The notes beneath the pieces are model-generated. The model made no database searches, was not told where the DNA came from, and was given only the letters and a program-made list of their open reading frames with translations. Below are positions 1-7,965 of a DNA stretch of 33,866 bases, piece by piece; positions within the stretch are counted from its first letter, which is position 1, and every line of letters begins with the position of its first letter. Source of the stretch: Methylococcaceae bacterium (GTDB taxonomy: Bacteria; Pseudomonadota; Gammaproteobacteria; Methylococcales; Methylococcaceae); NCBI GenBank assembly GCA_902810705.1, contig CADDYU010000035.1:1-33866 (forward strand), written 5' to 3'. A program made the translations under genes and the position numbers.

Positions 1-1242
1 CATGACCCGGGCGCGTATGGCGGCGCTGGTTTCCTCGCCGCCCGGCGTGCCGTGGCGCAGCATCTCGTGCGAGACGCGCGGCACCTCGATGTGCATGTCG
101 ATCCGGTCCAGCAAGGGGCCGGAAATGCGGCCCCGATAGCGCAGCACCTGCTCCGAGGTGCAGCGGCAACGTCCGGAGGCATCGCCGAGATAGCCGCAGG
201 GACAAGGATTCATGGCGGCGATGAGCTGAAACCGGGCCGGGAAATCCACCTGCCGGGCCGCCCGCGAAATGGTGATGGAACCCGTTTCCAGAGGTTCGCG
301 CAGGACTTCCAGGACTTTACGGTCGAATTCCGGAAGCTCGTCCAGAAACAATACCCCGTTGGTCGCCAGGGAGACTTCCCCCGGCTTCGGGTTTCCTCCC
401 CCGCCCACCAGAGCCGGCGCGGAAGCCGTGTGATGCGGCGCCCGGAACGGCGGCCTACGCCAGTGGCGGGGATCGAAGGGCACTTCGCTCACCGAAGCGA
501 TGGCGGCGCTCTCCAGGGCCTCGTCATCGGTGAGGAGCGGCAGGATGCCCGGCAGGCGCGAGGCCAGCATGGATTTGCCGGTGCCTGGCGGCCCCAGCAT
601 GAGGAGGTTGTGACGACCCGCGGCGGCCACTTCCAGGGCGCGCTTGGCGTGGTAGTGGCCATGGACGTCGGCGAAATCCGGGAGGTCTGCATCGGGTTCG
701 GCCGGCACGATCGGCTCAAATTCGATCCGGCGCTGGCCGTTGAAGTGGGCGCAAACGTCCAGGAGATGGCTGGCGGGCAGAATCCTGGCACCGTCCACCA
801 CGGCCGCCTCGGCCGCGTTGGCCTTCGGCAAAATCAGCGCGCGGGAGGCGTTGCGGGCTTGGATCGTGACCGGCAGGACGCCCGCGACGGGGCGCAACTC
901 GCCGCCCAGGGACAATTCGCCCACGCATTCCACCTCCCGGAGCGGATCGGCGCGGAGCTGGCCGGAGGCGGCGAGTATCCCCAAGGCGATCGCGAGGTCG
1001 AATCGCCCGCCTTCCTTGGGAATGTCCGCGGGGGCCATGTTGACGGTAATGCGCCGCAAGGGAAATTCGAAGTGGCAGTTGAGCAAGGCGCCGCGTACCC
1101 GGTCCTTGCTTTCCTTCACGGCGGTTTCCGGAAGCCCCACGATGGAGAGGCTGGGCAAGCCATTGGAAATGTGGACCTCGATGGTGACCAAGGGAGCCTC
1201 GATGCCCTGCCGGCCTCGAGTATAGACGACGGCCAGGGACAT
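1..1242 (-). CDS. comM: YifB/ComM-family Mg-chelatase-like AAA+ ATPase, C-terminus cut by the window edge
   Basis: The reverse strand reads without a stop from an ATG at 1242 to the left edge, giving 414 codons; the family is usually about 500 residues, so roughly the last 90 are missing. The protein begins [10 protein letters not shown], typical of ComM. It carries the N-terminal Lon-S5-like chelatase segment ([15 protein letters not shown]), a Walker A GPPGTGKS at about residues 217-224 (Lys223), a Walker [11 protein letters not shown] (Asp301, Glu302) and the AAMNPCPCG motif after it. ComM is known as a hexameric helicase that promotes branch migration during integration of DNA taken up in natural transformation. 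The gene starts 16 bp after ubiK and is probably cotranscribed with it. The identification is firm; only the C-terminus is unseen. Confidence 0.95.
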   Translation of the reverse strand, partial: MSLAVVYTRGRQGIEAPLVTIEVHISNGLPSLSIVGLPETAVKESKDRVRGALLNCHFEFPLRRITVNMAPADIPKEGGRFDLAIALGILAASGQLRADPLREVECVGELSLGGELRPVAGVLPVTIQARNASRALILPKANAAEAAVVDGARILPASHLLDVCAHFNGQRRIEFEPIVPAEPDADLPDFADVHGHYHAKRALEVAAAGRHNLLMLGPPGTGKSMLASRLPGILPLLTDDEALESAAIASVSEVPFDPRHWRRPPFRAPHHTASAPALVGGGGNPKPGEVSLATNGVLFLDELPEFDRKVLEVLREPLETGSITISRAARQVDFPARFQLIAAMNPCPCGYLGDASGRCRCTSEQVLRYRGRISGPLLDRIDMHIEVPRVSHEMLRHGTPGGEETSAAIRARVM

Positions 1243-1258
1243 AGCGGTCTCGCCGGCC

Positions 1259-1513
1259 TTATTCGCGATCGAGAATCTGCTTTTCCAGTTCCGCGACGCG
1301 CGCTTCCAATCCTTCGAGTTGCTCCCTGGTCCGGGCTAGGACGGCCCGCTGGACCTCGAACTCCTCCCGGCTGACCAGGTTCATTTTACTGAAGGAGGCT
1401 TGCAGCATGGCATGGAAATTCTTTTCAAGCTCACCCTTGAAGGCGAGGAAGTCGGCCGGCAAAGCTTCGGTGAGACGTTTGGCGAGATCGTTCAAAGCGG
1501 AAGGATCGAACAT
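1259..1513 (-). CDS. ubiK: Accessory factor UbiK (YqiC/BMFP family)
   Basis: An 84-residue acidic, helical protein beginning [19 protein letters not shown] and ending in a coiled coil rich in Leu, Glu and Arg (about residues 48-84). This matches the BMFP/YqiC family (about 80-100 residues), whose members trimerise through the C-terminal coiled coil. In Escherichia coli UbiK helps aerobic ubiquinone biosynthesis by binding UbiJ; the older description is a membrane-fusogenic protein. It lies just upstream of comM on the same strand and is divergent from glnK, an arrangement also seen in Pseudomonas. Family assignment is secure; function here is inferred from homologues. Confidence 0.9.
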   Translation of the reverse strand: MFDPSALNDLAKRLTEALPADFLAFKGELEKNFHAMLQASFSKMNLVSREEFEVQRAVLARTREQLEGLEARVAELEKQILDRE

Positions 1514-2041
1514 GGCGGCAGCATGGATTGAGTTGAGTTTGGATAGACGGACTTGGCCGGGATCGGCTGGCCGACGATTTATAAGCTAGACCTTGTAGCA
1601 CGAGATGATTCTCGGCTCAGGTGACTTTAATCATAGCAAGGTCTTGGCGGCGGCGTCCAAACCGATCCTGCGCATCCGGCACTTTAAGAATATTTAAAGA
1701 ATAAAGAGCTTTAGCCCCAAGATCCTGCGGGCTCACGCGGCGAATTTCGGGCTAAGACTAGCCCCGGGCAACGATATTGGATCGGCTGCAGCCGGTGAGC
1801 AAGAAATGTCGTTGACTCGGAACGACTCGGCCATAGTGGGAGGAACCTCGCTAAGCCGTTAGACTGAAATCGAAAAAGTGGCGCGGCGACTCGCATAGAG
1901 AAGATAACGCAACTTTAGTACTGGCGATCCTGGTTTGGACGACTTTTCTAGCTCTCTACAGGTTCATAGGTCTGAGCTCCGCTAGGCTCTCGATTCTTGA
2001 ACTCAAAGTAAAATCAATGTTCCTGTGTAATTGTTCATTAA

Positions 2042-2058
2042 TGCACCAAGTTTGTGCA
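2042..2058. promoter_or_regulatory. NtrC binding site, strong match
   Basis: TGCACC-AAGTT-TGTGCA matches the NtrC consensus TGCACC-N5-GGTGCA at 11 of 12 conserved positions. It lies about 190 bp upstream of the predicted glnK transcription start, within the usual enhancer range for sigma-54 promoters. Confidence 0.75.
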
Positions 2059-2070
2059 TTCGCATTAGCT

Positions 2071-2087
2071 TGTCTTAAGCTGGTGCA
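2071..2087. promoter_or_regulatory. Second, weaker NtrC site
   Basis: The right half-site GGTGCA is perfect (2082-2087); the left half (TGTCTT) is poor. Its centre is 29 bp from the strong site, close to three helical turns, as in paired NtrC enhancers where a weak site is filled cooperatively. Confidence 0.45.
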
Positions 2088-2102
2088 ACGGTCGCCGCTT
2101 CA

Positions 2103-2115
2103 TCATTTCTTGATT
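2103..2115. promoter_or_regulatory. Candidate IHF site upstream of glnK
   Basis: On the minus strand AATCAAGAAATGA fits the IHF consensus WATCAANNNNTTR with one mismatch. It lies between the NtrC sites and the -24/-12 promoter, where DNA bending would be useful. A one-mismatch match could arise by chance. Confidence 0.35.
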
Positions 2116-2211
2116 TTCCCGGCGATAAACTCGTCAATCCGTTCCTCTACTTTAATGGGAAGGTTTTTTGGAGCCTAAGGCCACAAGCTCCGATCGCCTC
2201 TTGAGACAAGA

Positions 2212-2227
2212 TGGCATGGGTTCTGCA
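2212..2227 (+). promoter_or_regulatory. Sigma-54 promoter of glnK-amtB
   Basis: TGGCATG-GGTT-CTGCA fits TGGCACG-N4-TTGCW at all but two positions, with the essential GG (2213-2214) and GC (2225-2226) exactly 12 bp apart. Transcription would begin near 2238, leaving an untranslated leader of about 90 bases. Confidence 0.75.
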
Positions 2228-2293
2228 GTATGTGCGTGAGCAACTTTACCCGGGAACCCGTCATTGCGGTTCGGTACCAGATTGCGCGCGTAA

Positions 2294-2665
<372 letters not shown>

Positions 2666-2698
2666 GAATACTGCACTCTAAAAATAAAGGGGACTTCC

Positions 2699-4105
2699 AT
2701 GATAAAAATCCTAAAGTCGCTTGCCTTACTCGCTTTACTGGGCTACGCGGGGTTTGTTTCCGCGGAGGAACTTGCCGCGGCCCCCGCTCCCACTCCAACG
2801 GCCAACAAGGGTGACACCGCCTGGATGATCGTGGCTACGGTGCTGGTCATTCTCATGACCATTCCGGGTTTGGCGCTGTTCTATGGCGGCATGGTGCGCG
2901 CCAAAAACATGCTGTCGGTATTGATGCAAGTTTTTGTCATTTTTTCATTGATTGCTGTATTGTGGGCATTATATGGCTATAGCGTGGCCTTTACGGAGGG
3001 CAATGCTTTTTTCGGCGGTCTCAGCAAAGTGTTCCTCAAAGGGGTGACGCCGGAATCCCTCGCTGGCACCTTCAGTAAAGGCGTCTACGTGCCAGAATAC
3101 GTCTATGCCATGTTTCAACTCACCTTCGCCGCGATCACCCCGGCCCTGATCGTTGGCGCCTTTGCGGAGCGGGTAAAATTCTCCGCGGTGCTCTTGTTCA
3201 TGGTTTTGTGGTTCACGTTCTCTTATCTACCCATCGCCCATATGGTCTGGTACTGGCCGGGGCCCGATGCTTACACCGATGCCGCAGCCGCCGAGGCTGC
3301 CACGGCCACCGCCGGCTTCCTATTTCAGAAAGGCGCTTTGGACTTCGCGGGCGGCACCGTAGTGCACATCAACGCCGGTATCGCGGGCTTGGTTGGCGCT
3401 CTCCTGATCGGCAAGCGCATCGGCTTCCGTCGGGAAGTGATGGCTCCTAATAACGTAGGCCTGACCATGACGGGTGCCTCGCTACTGTGGGTAGGCTGGT
3501 TCGGCTTCAATGTGGGCTCGAATTTGGAGGCGAATGGCGCTGCCGCTCTGGTGCTTGCTAACACTCTGCTGGCGACCGCGGCGGCCACCCTCGCTTGGAC
3601 GTTCGCAGAATGGGGGACACGAGGCCAGCCAAGCACGTTGGGTGCGGCCTCCGGGGCCGTCGCCGGTCTCGTGGCGATTACCCCGGCTTGCGGATACACG
3701 GGCCCGATGGGCGCCATCGTCCTCGGACTCATTGCCGGCGGCGTCTGCTTCTGGGCCGTTACCAGCTTGAAGAACAAGCTGGGTTACGATGATTCGCTGG
3801 ACGTATTCGGTGTCCACGGTATCGGCGGCATTATCGGCGCACTGAGTACGGGCGTCTTTGCCTCTCCTGACTTAGGCGGTACCGGCGTTTACGACTATGT
3901 CGCCAACGCCGTCGGCCAATACGATATGGCAGCGCAACTTACCAGTCAGGCGTGGGGCGTTGGCGTGTCGATCGTCTGGTCCGGAATCGTATCCTTGATC
4001 GCTTATAAAATCGTGGATCTCGTCATCGGCTTGCGCGTCCCCGAAGAAGTCGAACGCGAAGGTCTCGATATCAGCGAACATGGCGAGACCGCTTATCATC
4101 TATAA
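2699..4105 (+). CDS. amtB: Ammonium transporter
   Basis: A 468-residue protein with a cleavable signal sequence (residues 1 to about 22, ending VSAEE), an Ala/Pro-rich linker, then the eleven membrane segments of the Amt/Rh family. The pore twin histidines are H223 (in GGTVVHINAGIAG) and H373 (in FGVHGIGG), 150 residues apart as in E. coli AmtB; F270 in WFGF matches the inner part of the Phe gate. It conducts ammonium across the inner membrane as a trimer and is blocked by GlnK, encoded 33 bp upstream in the same operon. An AAAGGGGA ribosome binding site precedes the ATG, and a strong terminator follows at 4137. Confidence 0.97.
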   Translation: MIKILKSLALLALLGYAGFVSAEELAAAPAPTPTANKGDTAWMIVATVLVILMTIPGLALFYGGMVRAKNMLSVLMQVFVIFSLIAVLWALYGYSVAFTEGNAFFGGLSKVFLKGVTPESLAGTFSKGVYVPEYVYAMFQLTFAAITPALIVGAFAERVKFSAVLLFMVLWFTFSYLPIAHMVWYWPGPDAYTDAAAAEAATATAGFLFQKGALDFAGGTVVHINAGIAGLVGALLIGKRIGFRREVMAPNNVGLTMTGASLLWVGWFGFNVGSNLEANGAAALVLANTLLATAAATLAWTFAEWGTRGQPSTLGAASGAVAGLVAITPACGYTGPMGAIVLGLIAGGVCFWAVTSLKNKLGYDDSLDVFGVHGIGGIIGALSTGVFASPDLGGTGVYDYVANAVGQYDMAAQLTSQAWGVGVSIVWSGIVSLIAYKIVDLVIGLRVPEEVEREGLDISEHGETAYHL

Positions 4106-4513
4106 TAGATTTCGTTCCCATTCAGCCTATCATTTGGGGCGCCTTCGGGCGCCCTTTCTTTAACTCAAGTCCTGGGCATCCAATCGGCTTGAGGAAGCAG
4201 AAATAGCCATCTCCGCCCGTCGCCTCGGCTCAACCGGGTTCGTCGTCTGACAGTCGGGACTCCAGGCCCGCTTCTCTCTGCAAGCTCCGATCTTGGAACC
4301 CGTCCGAGAGCCCCTATATCGTCAGTGAGGCGCACGCTATCGGCCGCCTATCTTTTTCGGGATAACATACATTCCCAGCATTGCTTTCCCGTGAAAGCTT
4401 TTATCCACAGGATTTGTCACAGTAAACAGACCGCTGCCAATTTTCCGGCCAGAGTGGGACAATGCGGGGCGAAACTTGCCAAGGCATTATTTATTTCTTT
4501 CTTGGAGATACGA
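4106..4513. other. Intergenic region after amtB
   Basis: It holds the amtB terminator and then about 350 bases without a recognisable gene. A single perfect DnaA-box sequence (TTATCCACA) lies at 4401-4409, isolated and without a DNA unwinding region. The open frame running through 4325-4513 is only an in-frame extension of the HNH gene. Confidence 0.55.
4137..4160 (+). terminator. Intrinsic terminator of glnK-amtB
   Basis: A perfect 7-bp GC stem (GGGCGCC / GGCGCCC) closed by a TTCG tetraloop and followed by a T-rich tract (TTTCTTT), 31 bases after the amtB stop. Confidence 0.9.
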
Positions 4514-5002
4514 ATGAAGAAATTATTGTTGCTTGCGCTGACGTTGATCGCTTCAACGGCCCAAGCGGCCGATCTGCCGGACTCGAATCTGACTCCCGGA
4601 GCTACCGATCCGGAAGTGACGGAGGGCAATATTAAGGAATCAATCTGTAAATCTACTCACTTTACCTGGACTGAGGGTCATGCGCCACCAGCCTCCTTCC
4701 TCCAATCCATAGCCCAGGAACAGATCAAGCAATACGGATATCAGGATACCAATATAAACCATTACCAGATGGATCATTTGATACCCTTATCCTTGGGAGG
4801 ACACCCCACCGACCCTAAGAATATTTGGCCGCAGCCCTTAATTGCCAAATGGTCCGCACGGCGCAAGGATTACCTCGAAGAAGTCCTGCATGACAAGGTC
4901 TGCAAAGGGGAAATAGGCTTAAAGGCAGCACAGGATTTGTTCCGCACCAATTGGATCGAAGCCTACAAGAAATATATCGGCGATCCGGACAAACCTTCTT
5001 GA
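4514..5002 (+). CDS. Secreted HNH-type (beta-beta-alpha metal) nuclease-like protein
   Basis: The start at 4514 is chosen because it has a GGAGA ribosome binding site and begins a clean signal peptide (MKKLLLLALTLIASTAQAAD); the frame is open further upstream to 4325 without such features. The 162-residue product, about 143 after cleavage, carries an HNH-like core at about residues 83-105: His83, Asp87-His88 in DHLIPLSLGG, then Asn103 in PKNIWPQ. Two cysteines (45 and 130) could form a periplasmic disulphide. HNH proteins cut DNA or RNA through a divalent metal; a secreted one could scavenge or degrade external nucleic acid. It is convergent with the regulator that follows. The fold is likely; catalytic activity and substrate are inferred. 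Confidence 0.75.
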   Translation: MKKLLLLALTLIASTAQAADLPDSNLTPGATDPEVTEGNIKESICKSTHFTWTEGHAPPASFLQSIAQEQIKQYGYQDTNINHYQMDHLIPLSLGGHPTDPKNIWPQPLIAKWSARRKDYLEEVLHDKVCKGEIGLKAAQDLFRTNWIEAYKKYIGDPDKPS

Positions 5003-5032
5003 GGTCACCGCGCCTGCTCCCGTCCGCGCTAG

Positions 5033-5053
5033 AAAAGCCCCCGACCTAGTCGG
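5033..5053 (-). terminator. Possible weak terminator of the bEBP gene
   Basis: On the minus strand CCGAC-TAG-GTCGG is followed by GGGC and four T residues, 24 bases after the stop of the regulator gene. The stem is short and the T tract brief, so this is tentative. Confidence 0.4.
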
Positions 5054-5077
5054 AAGGCATGCGCTGAGCGATGTCCC

Positions 5078-6514
5078 TCAGCCGCCAAAGTCACCTTGCT
5101 CTAGACCGGCCGTACGGATAGCATGCTTTTCCATCAAGCGGTAAAGGGTCACACGGGAAACTCCGAGCTGGCGCGCCGCACTGGAAATACTCTTGGTCTC
5201 GGTCAACACCCGGATCAATGCCTGTTCCACCGCATTGGACTTGATCTCTCGAAGCGTCTTTCCGGTGAAGTTCACCACTCCCGGCAAACCCAGATCGGCT
5301 ACAGTAATCAATCGGCCACTGGCTAAAACGGCGGCGCGGTTCACGCTGGCAATCAATTCCCGCACGTTCCCAGGCCAGGGATAATTCAGGATCCGGTCGA
5401 TAGCGCTACGGGCAAGACGCTTCACGTCCTTTTTCCTATCCTGGTTGAATTGATCGAGCACCTGCTCGGCGATCTCCACCGCGTCCGTACCACGCTCCCG
5501 CAGCGGCGGCACCTCTACTTGCAAGACATTGAGCCGATAATACAAATCCTCCCGCACCACGCCCCGAGCCACGGAGCTCGTCAACGAAGGACTCGCCGAT
5601 GCCATGATCCTGACATCCACGGGCACGACTTCCTTGCCTCCTCGGATTACCGCTTTTTCCTGCAAAAACCGCAGCAGGGTCACCTGCCCCAAGGGAGACA
5701 GATCCTCGATGCAATCGAGGAAGAGCGTGCCACCCTTTGCGGCTTCCAGACGTCCGATACGAGTGTCGACGGCTCCCGCGAAAGTATCCTGGCTGTAGCC
5801 AAACAGCTCGTTTTGTATCGAAGCGTCCGAAATCGCCCCGCAATTCACCACCACGAAAGGCTGGCTAGCTCGCTTGGATTGACCATGGATGGCTCGCGCC
5901 ACCAATTCCCTGCCGGTCCCAGCTTCCCCGGTTATGACAACCGGCTCGTCACTGTTACTAATCTTTTCCATATCCGCGAATAACCGGCTCATAATCACGC
6001 TGGAGCCGATCAGGCCGAATTTCTGCCTGATCGCCGCCCGGAATTCTCGCCGTCCGGCCTCGCCTAGCTTGGCCATTCCATAGGCATGGCCAAGAGAGAA
6101 CGCTAAGCGGCCGATGTCCACCGGCACTGTATGAAAATCAAAGAAGAATTCCCGGAGAAAGGCCGCATGCTCGACGGCATTGATCAAGTTTGGATCAATA
6201 ATGGCAATCCACTCGGTTAAAAAGCTTTGGTTCATGATTTCCATGAACTCATAGCGCGCCTCTTCGGTAAAATTGGCGCCCAGAACAATGATTCCGATGT
6301 AAATATTTTTAAACTTGAAGAGCTTTTGAACCTCTCTACGATCCGAAAAAACCACGGCATTCCAACCCTTGCTTTTGAGGTCCTCCAAAAATTCCTTGGG
6401 TATCAAGGGATCAGTCTGAAACAGAACCAAATCACGCTGACCTGTGGATATTTCGTAATTTCTCCAATCTGTTGCCGCGCGGTACTTTCTGGTCATTAAG
6501 GTCATCCTTTCCAT
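5078..6514 (-). CDS. NtrC/VpsR-like enhancer-binding regulator with degenerate AAA+ motifs
   Basis: A 478-residue protein with three parts: an N-terminal receiver-like domain (about 27-150) in which I cannot see the usual acidic pocket and phosphorylated Asp, a sigma-54-activator AAA+ domain (about 168-400), and a Fis-type helix-turn-helix (about 442-463, SISSAARQLGVSRVTLYRLM). The ATPase is altered at each key point: Walker A reads GEAGTGRE (Arg202 for Lys), Walker B reads TLFLDC (Cys268 for Glu), and the sigma-54 contact loop GAFTGA reads DTFAGA (243-248). The arginine-finger region REDLYYRLN is intact. This pattern recalls VpsR of Vibrio cholerae, which works with sigma-70 and c-di-GMP; that link is inference. 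The first ATG has GGAG seven bases upstream; a start six codons later is possible. Confidence 0.8.
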   Translation of the reverse strand: MERMTLMTRKYRAATDWRNYEISTGQRDLVLFQTDPLIPKEFLEDLKSKGWNAVVFSDRREVQKLFKFKNIYIGIIVLGANFTEEARYEFMEIMNQSFLTEWIAIIDPNLINAVEHAAFLREFFFDFHTVPVDIGRLAFSLGHAYGMAKLGEAGRREFRAAIRQKFGLIGSSVIMSRLFADMEKISNSDEPVVITGEAGTGRELVARAIHGQSKRASQPFVVVNCGAISDASIQNELFGYSQDTFAGAVDTRIGRLEAAKGGTLFLDCIEDLSPLGQVTLLRFLQEKAVIRGGKEVVPVDVRIMASASPSLTSSVARGVVREDLYYRLNVLQVEVPPLRERGTDAVEIAEQVLDQFNQDRKKDVKRLARSAIDRILNYPWPGNVRELIASVNRAAVLASGRLITVADLGLPGVVNFTGKTLREIKSNAVEQALIRVLTETKSISSAARQLGVSRVTLYRLMEKHAIRTAGLEQGDFGG

Positions 6515-6620
6515 AGTGCCACTCCATGCATGAATGGAAATCCGAACAGCCAGTTACATAAAATTAGCAGTTCACTCTAATTGACCACTAAAGTTATAGG
6601 GGCAGCCTTCGGTACAGCGT

Positions 6621-6645
6621 TCATTCGGAATCTCATTCCGAATGA
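6621..6645. promoter_or_regulatory. 25-bp perfect palindrome upstream of the bEBP gene
   Basis: Perfect 11-bp arms, TCATTCGGAAT (6621-6631) and ATTCCGAATGA (6635-6645), around CTC. It lies 107-131 bp upstream of the regulator start at 6514. A perfect palindrome of this size next to a dimeric regulator gene suggests an operator, probably for autoregulation; the binding protein is not shown by sequence. Confidence 0.5.
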
Positions 6646-7025
6646 CGGATTTGGGAAAATAATGAACAGGCGTGAAACGATGATATTTCCGCTGGTCTCG
6701 CCCAACAACTCGCCTCTGGCGAGAAGGCGCGGGTGAAAACAACGGAAGTATTTTAGCTTCCTTCCGCCAATTCGCACTTCGGGTTATATCTTGTAACAAG
6801 AATTAATTTATCGCAACCTGGTTAAGGTGATATTGGGAGAGCTTGAAGTCTCGCTAGCTCTTTAAATTTGAATATATTTGTTCATCATTTCGCATTATCG
6901 CGGTCGAGAGCATTTCTGATAACCGCATGCTATTTGCCAGAGTATCGCAAAGGGCTACAGTACAGTATTAGACCAACGGCTGATTAATGGGGGGCTTAAC
7001 TGGATACCGGAAGGTAAGCCAAAAG

Positions 7026-7078
7026 GTGAGAGGTGTCCGTACGCGGTATGAGTCCCGCGATTGAAACGCACCTCTCAC
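7026..7078. repeat. Nested inverted repeat upstream of yjbQ
   Basis: Outer arms GTGAGAGGTG (7026-7035) and CACCTCTCAC (7069-7078) match perfectly over 10 bp, enclosing a second stem CGCGG (7042-7046) / CCGCG (7055-7059). It is followed by TAGCTTTTAATG, which is a poor U tract. It could be an RNA structure or an imperfect terminator. Confidence 0.5.
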
Positions 7079-7227
7079 GTAGCTTTTAATGACATAGGCG
7101 GCGTTGACAGAACGTGGCTCCCCTAAGCCAAGCCTCCTTCAATCCGATGTGTCCATCGCGCCGCTCTGCCGCACCTTGGGGACATTGGGCCTCGGCAATA
7201 GAACAATCGGAAGAGAGGGCAACAAAA

Positions 7228-7647
7228 ATGAAAAGCTATCGCAAAGAGCTTTGGTTTGATACCCCGACACGGATATTCTTCAGCAACATCACGCCCCAAG
7301 TTTAAGAATGCCTAAAGGAAAGCGGTGTACAAGAAGGCCTCGTTCTGGTGAACGCCATGCACATTACCGCTTCGGTCTTCATTAATGATGATGAGCCGGG
7401 ATTGCATCACGATTTCGAAGCCTGGCTAGAGCGCTTGGCGCCTCATGAACCTATCAGCCGCTACGCTCACAATCTGACTGGCGAGGATAACGGGGACGCC
7501 CACTTGAAACGGCAGGTCATGGGCCGCGAAGTGGTGATCGCCACTACCCAGGGCCGCTTGGATCTCGGCCCGTGGGAGCAGATTTTTTATGGCGAATTCG
7601 ATGGCTGCCGCAGCAAGCGGGTGTTAGTGAAAATTATCGGCGAGTGA
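7228..7647 (+). pseudogene. yjbQ: YjbQ/UPF0047 family gene with an in-frame stop at codon 26
   Basis: From the ATG at 7228 (ribosome binding site AGAGAGGG at 7212-7219) the frame reads MKSYRKELWFDTPTR and on to NITPQV, then TAA at 7303-7305. The same frame continues from there to 7647 with the whole YjbQ body ([43 protein letters not shown]), giving 139 residues if the stop is read through, the family's normal length. Relatives usually have an acidic residue at that position, so one GAA-to-TAA change explains it. YjbQ proteins have weak thiamin-phosphate synthase activity in vitro; their cell role is unclear. A restart at GTG 7348 would lose about 40 residues. Sequencing error is possible. 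Confidence 0.85.
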
Positions 7648-7666
7648 GCCGCCTCGGCCGGCCCGC

Positions 7667-7810
7667 TCACCAGTTTTCTTCATCGTCCCGGTATGGCTTG
7701 GGCTTGACGCCTTCGGGAATTTTCGGCTTTTTTGCCGTCCGCAGCAGGGTCAGCGCATTGCCGAGCACGATCGCGATCACCAGAACGAGAAATATCCAAA
7801 ACAGCGTCAT
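7667..7810 (-). CDS. Small inner-membrane protein, DUF2897 type
   Basis: A 47-residue protein too short for usual gene lists. It has one membrane helix at residues 3-23 (FWIFLVLVIAIVLGNAL), then TLLRTAKKPKIPEG and an acidic tail ending DDEENW. The hydrophobic helix followed by a LLRxTAKK motif matches what I know of the DUF2897 family. It is convergent with yjbQ, 19 bp apart. The ribosome binding site is weak (GAAG). No function is known for the family. Confidence 0.7.
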   Translation of the reverse strand: MTLFWIFLVLVIAIVLGNALTLLRTAKKPKIPEGVKPKPYRDDEENW

Positions 7811-7965
7811 AATGACTACACTTCACAAAAGGGATGCTGAGGTACTAGGATAAACCGGAAACCGTCCGACTCGCGTGGGCTGATTCAAATAAAGCTAATG
7901 CCTTCACACTCGCGCCCTTTTCTCTTCCTCGCCGAATCCACGTCGGCCAACGCCGGAGCCTCATC

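Larger units (their letters stand above)
6515..7227. other. Intergenic region between the bEBP gene and yjbQ
   Basis: About 710 bases, more AT-rich than its surroundings, with no supportable gene. It holds the 25-bp palindrome at 6621, a smaller palindrome TCTTGT-A-ACAAGA at 6789-6801, and the nested inverted repeat at 7026-7078. It must contain the promoters of both flanking genes; I could not identify a convincing one. Confidence 0.55.

Noticed and set aside
52..1374. Long plus-strand open frame of 440 codons
   Set aside because: It is antisense to comM and ubiK, which have unmistakable family motifs on the minus strand.
4401..4409. Perfect DnaA box TTATCCACA
   Set aside because: Single copy, with no cluster of boxes, no AT-rich unwinding region and no origin-linked genes.
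7057..7068. GCGATTGAAACG, resembling the end of some CRISPR repeats
   Set aside because: It occurs once with no repeat-spacer periodicity and no cas genes.
7303..7305. In-frame stop in yjbQ as a recoded codon (selenocysteine or similar)
   Set aside because: The codon is TAA, which is not used for selenocysteine or pyrrolysine, and no recoding element is apparent.
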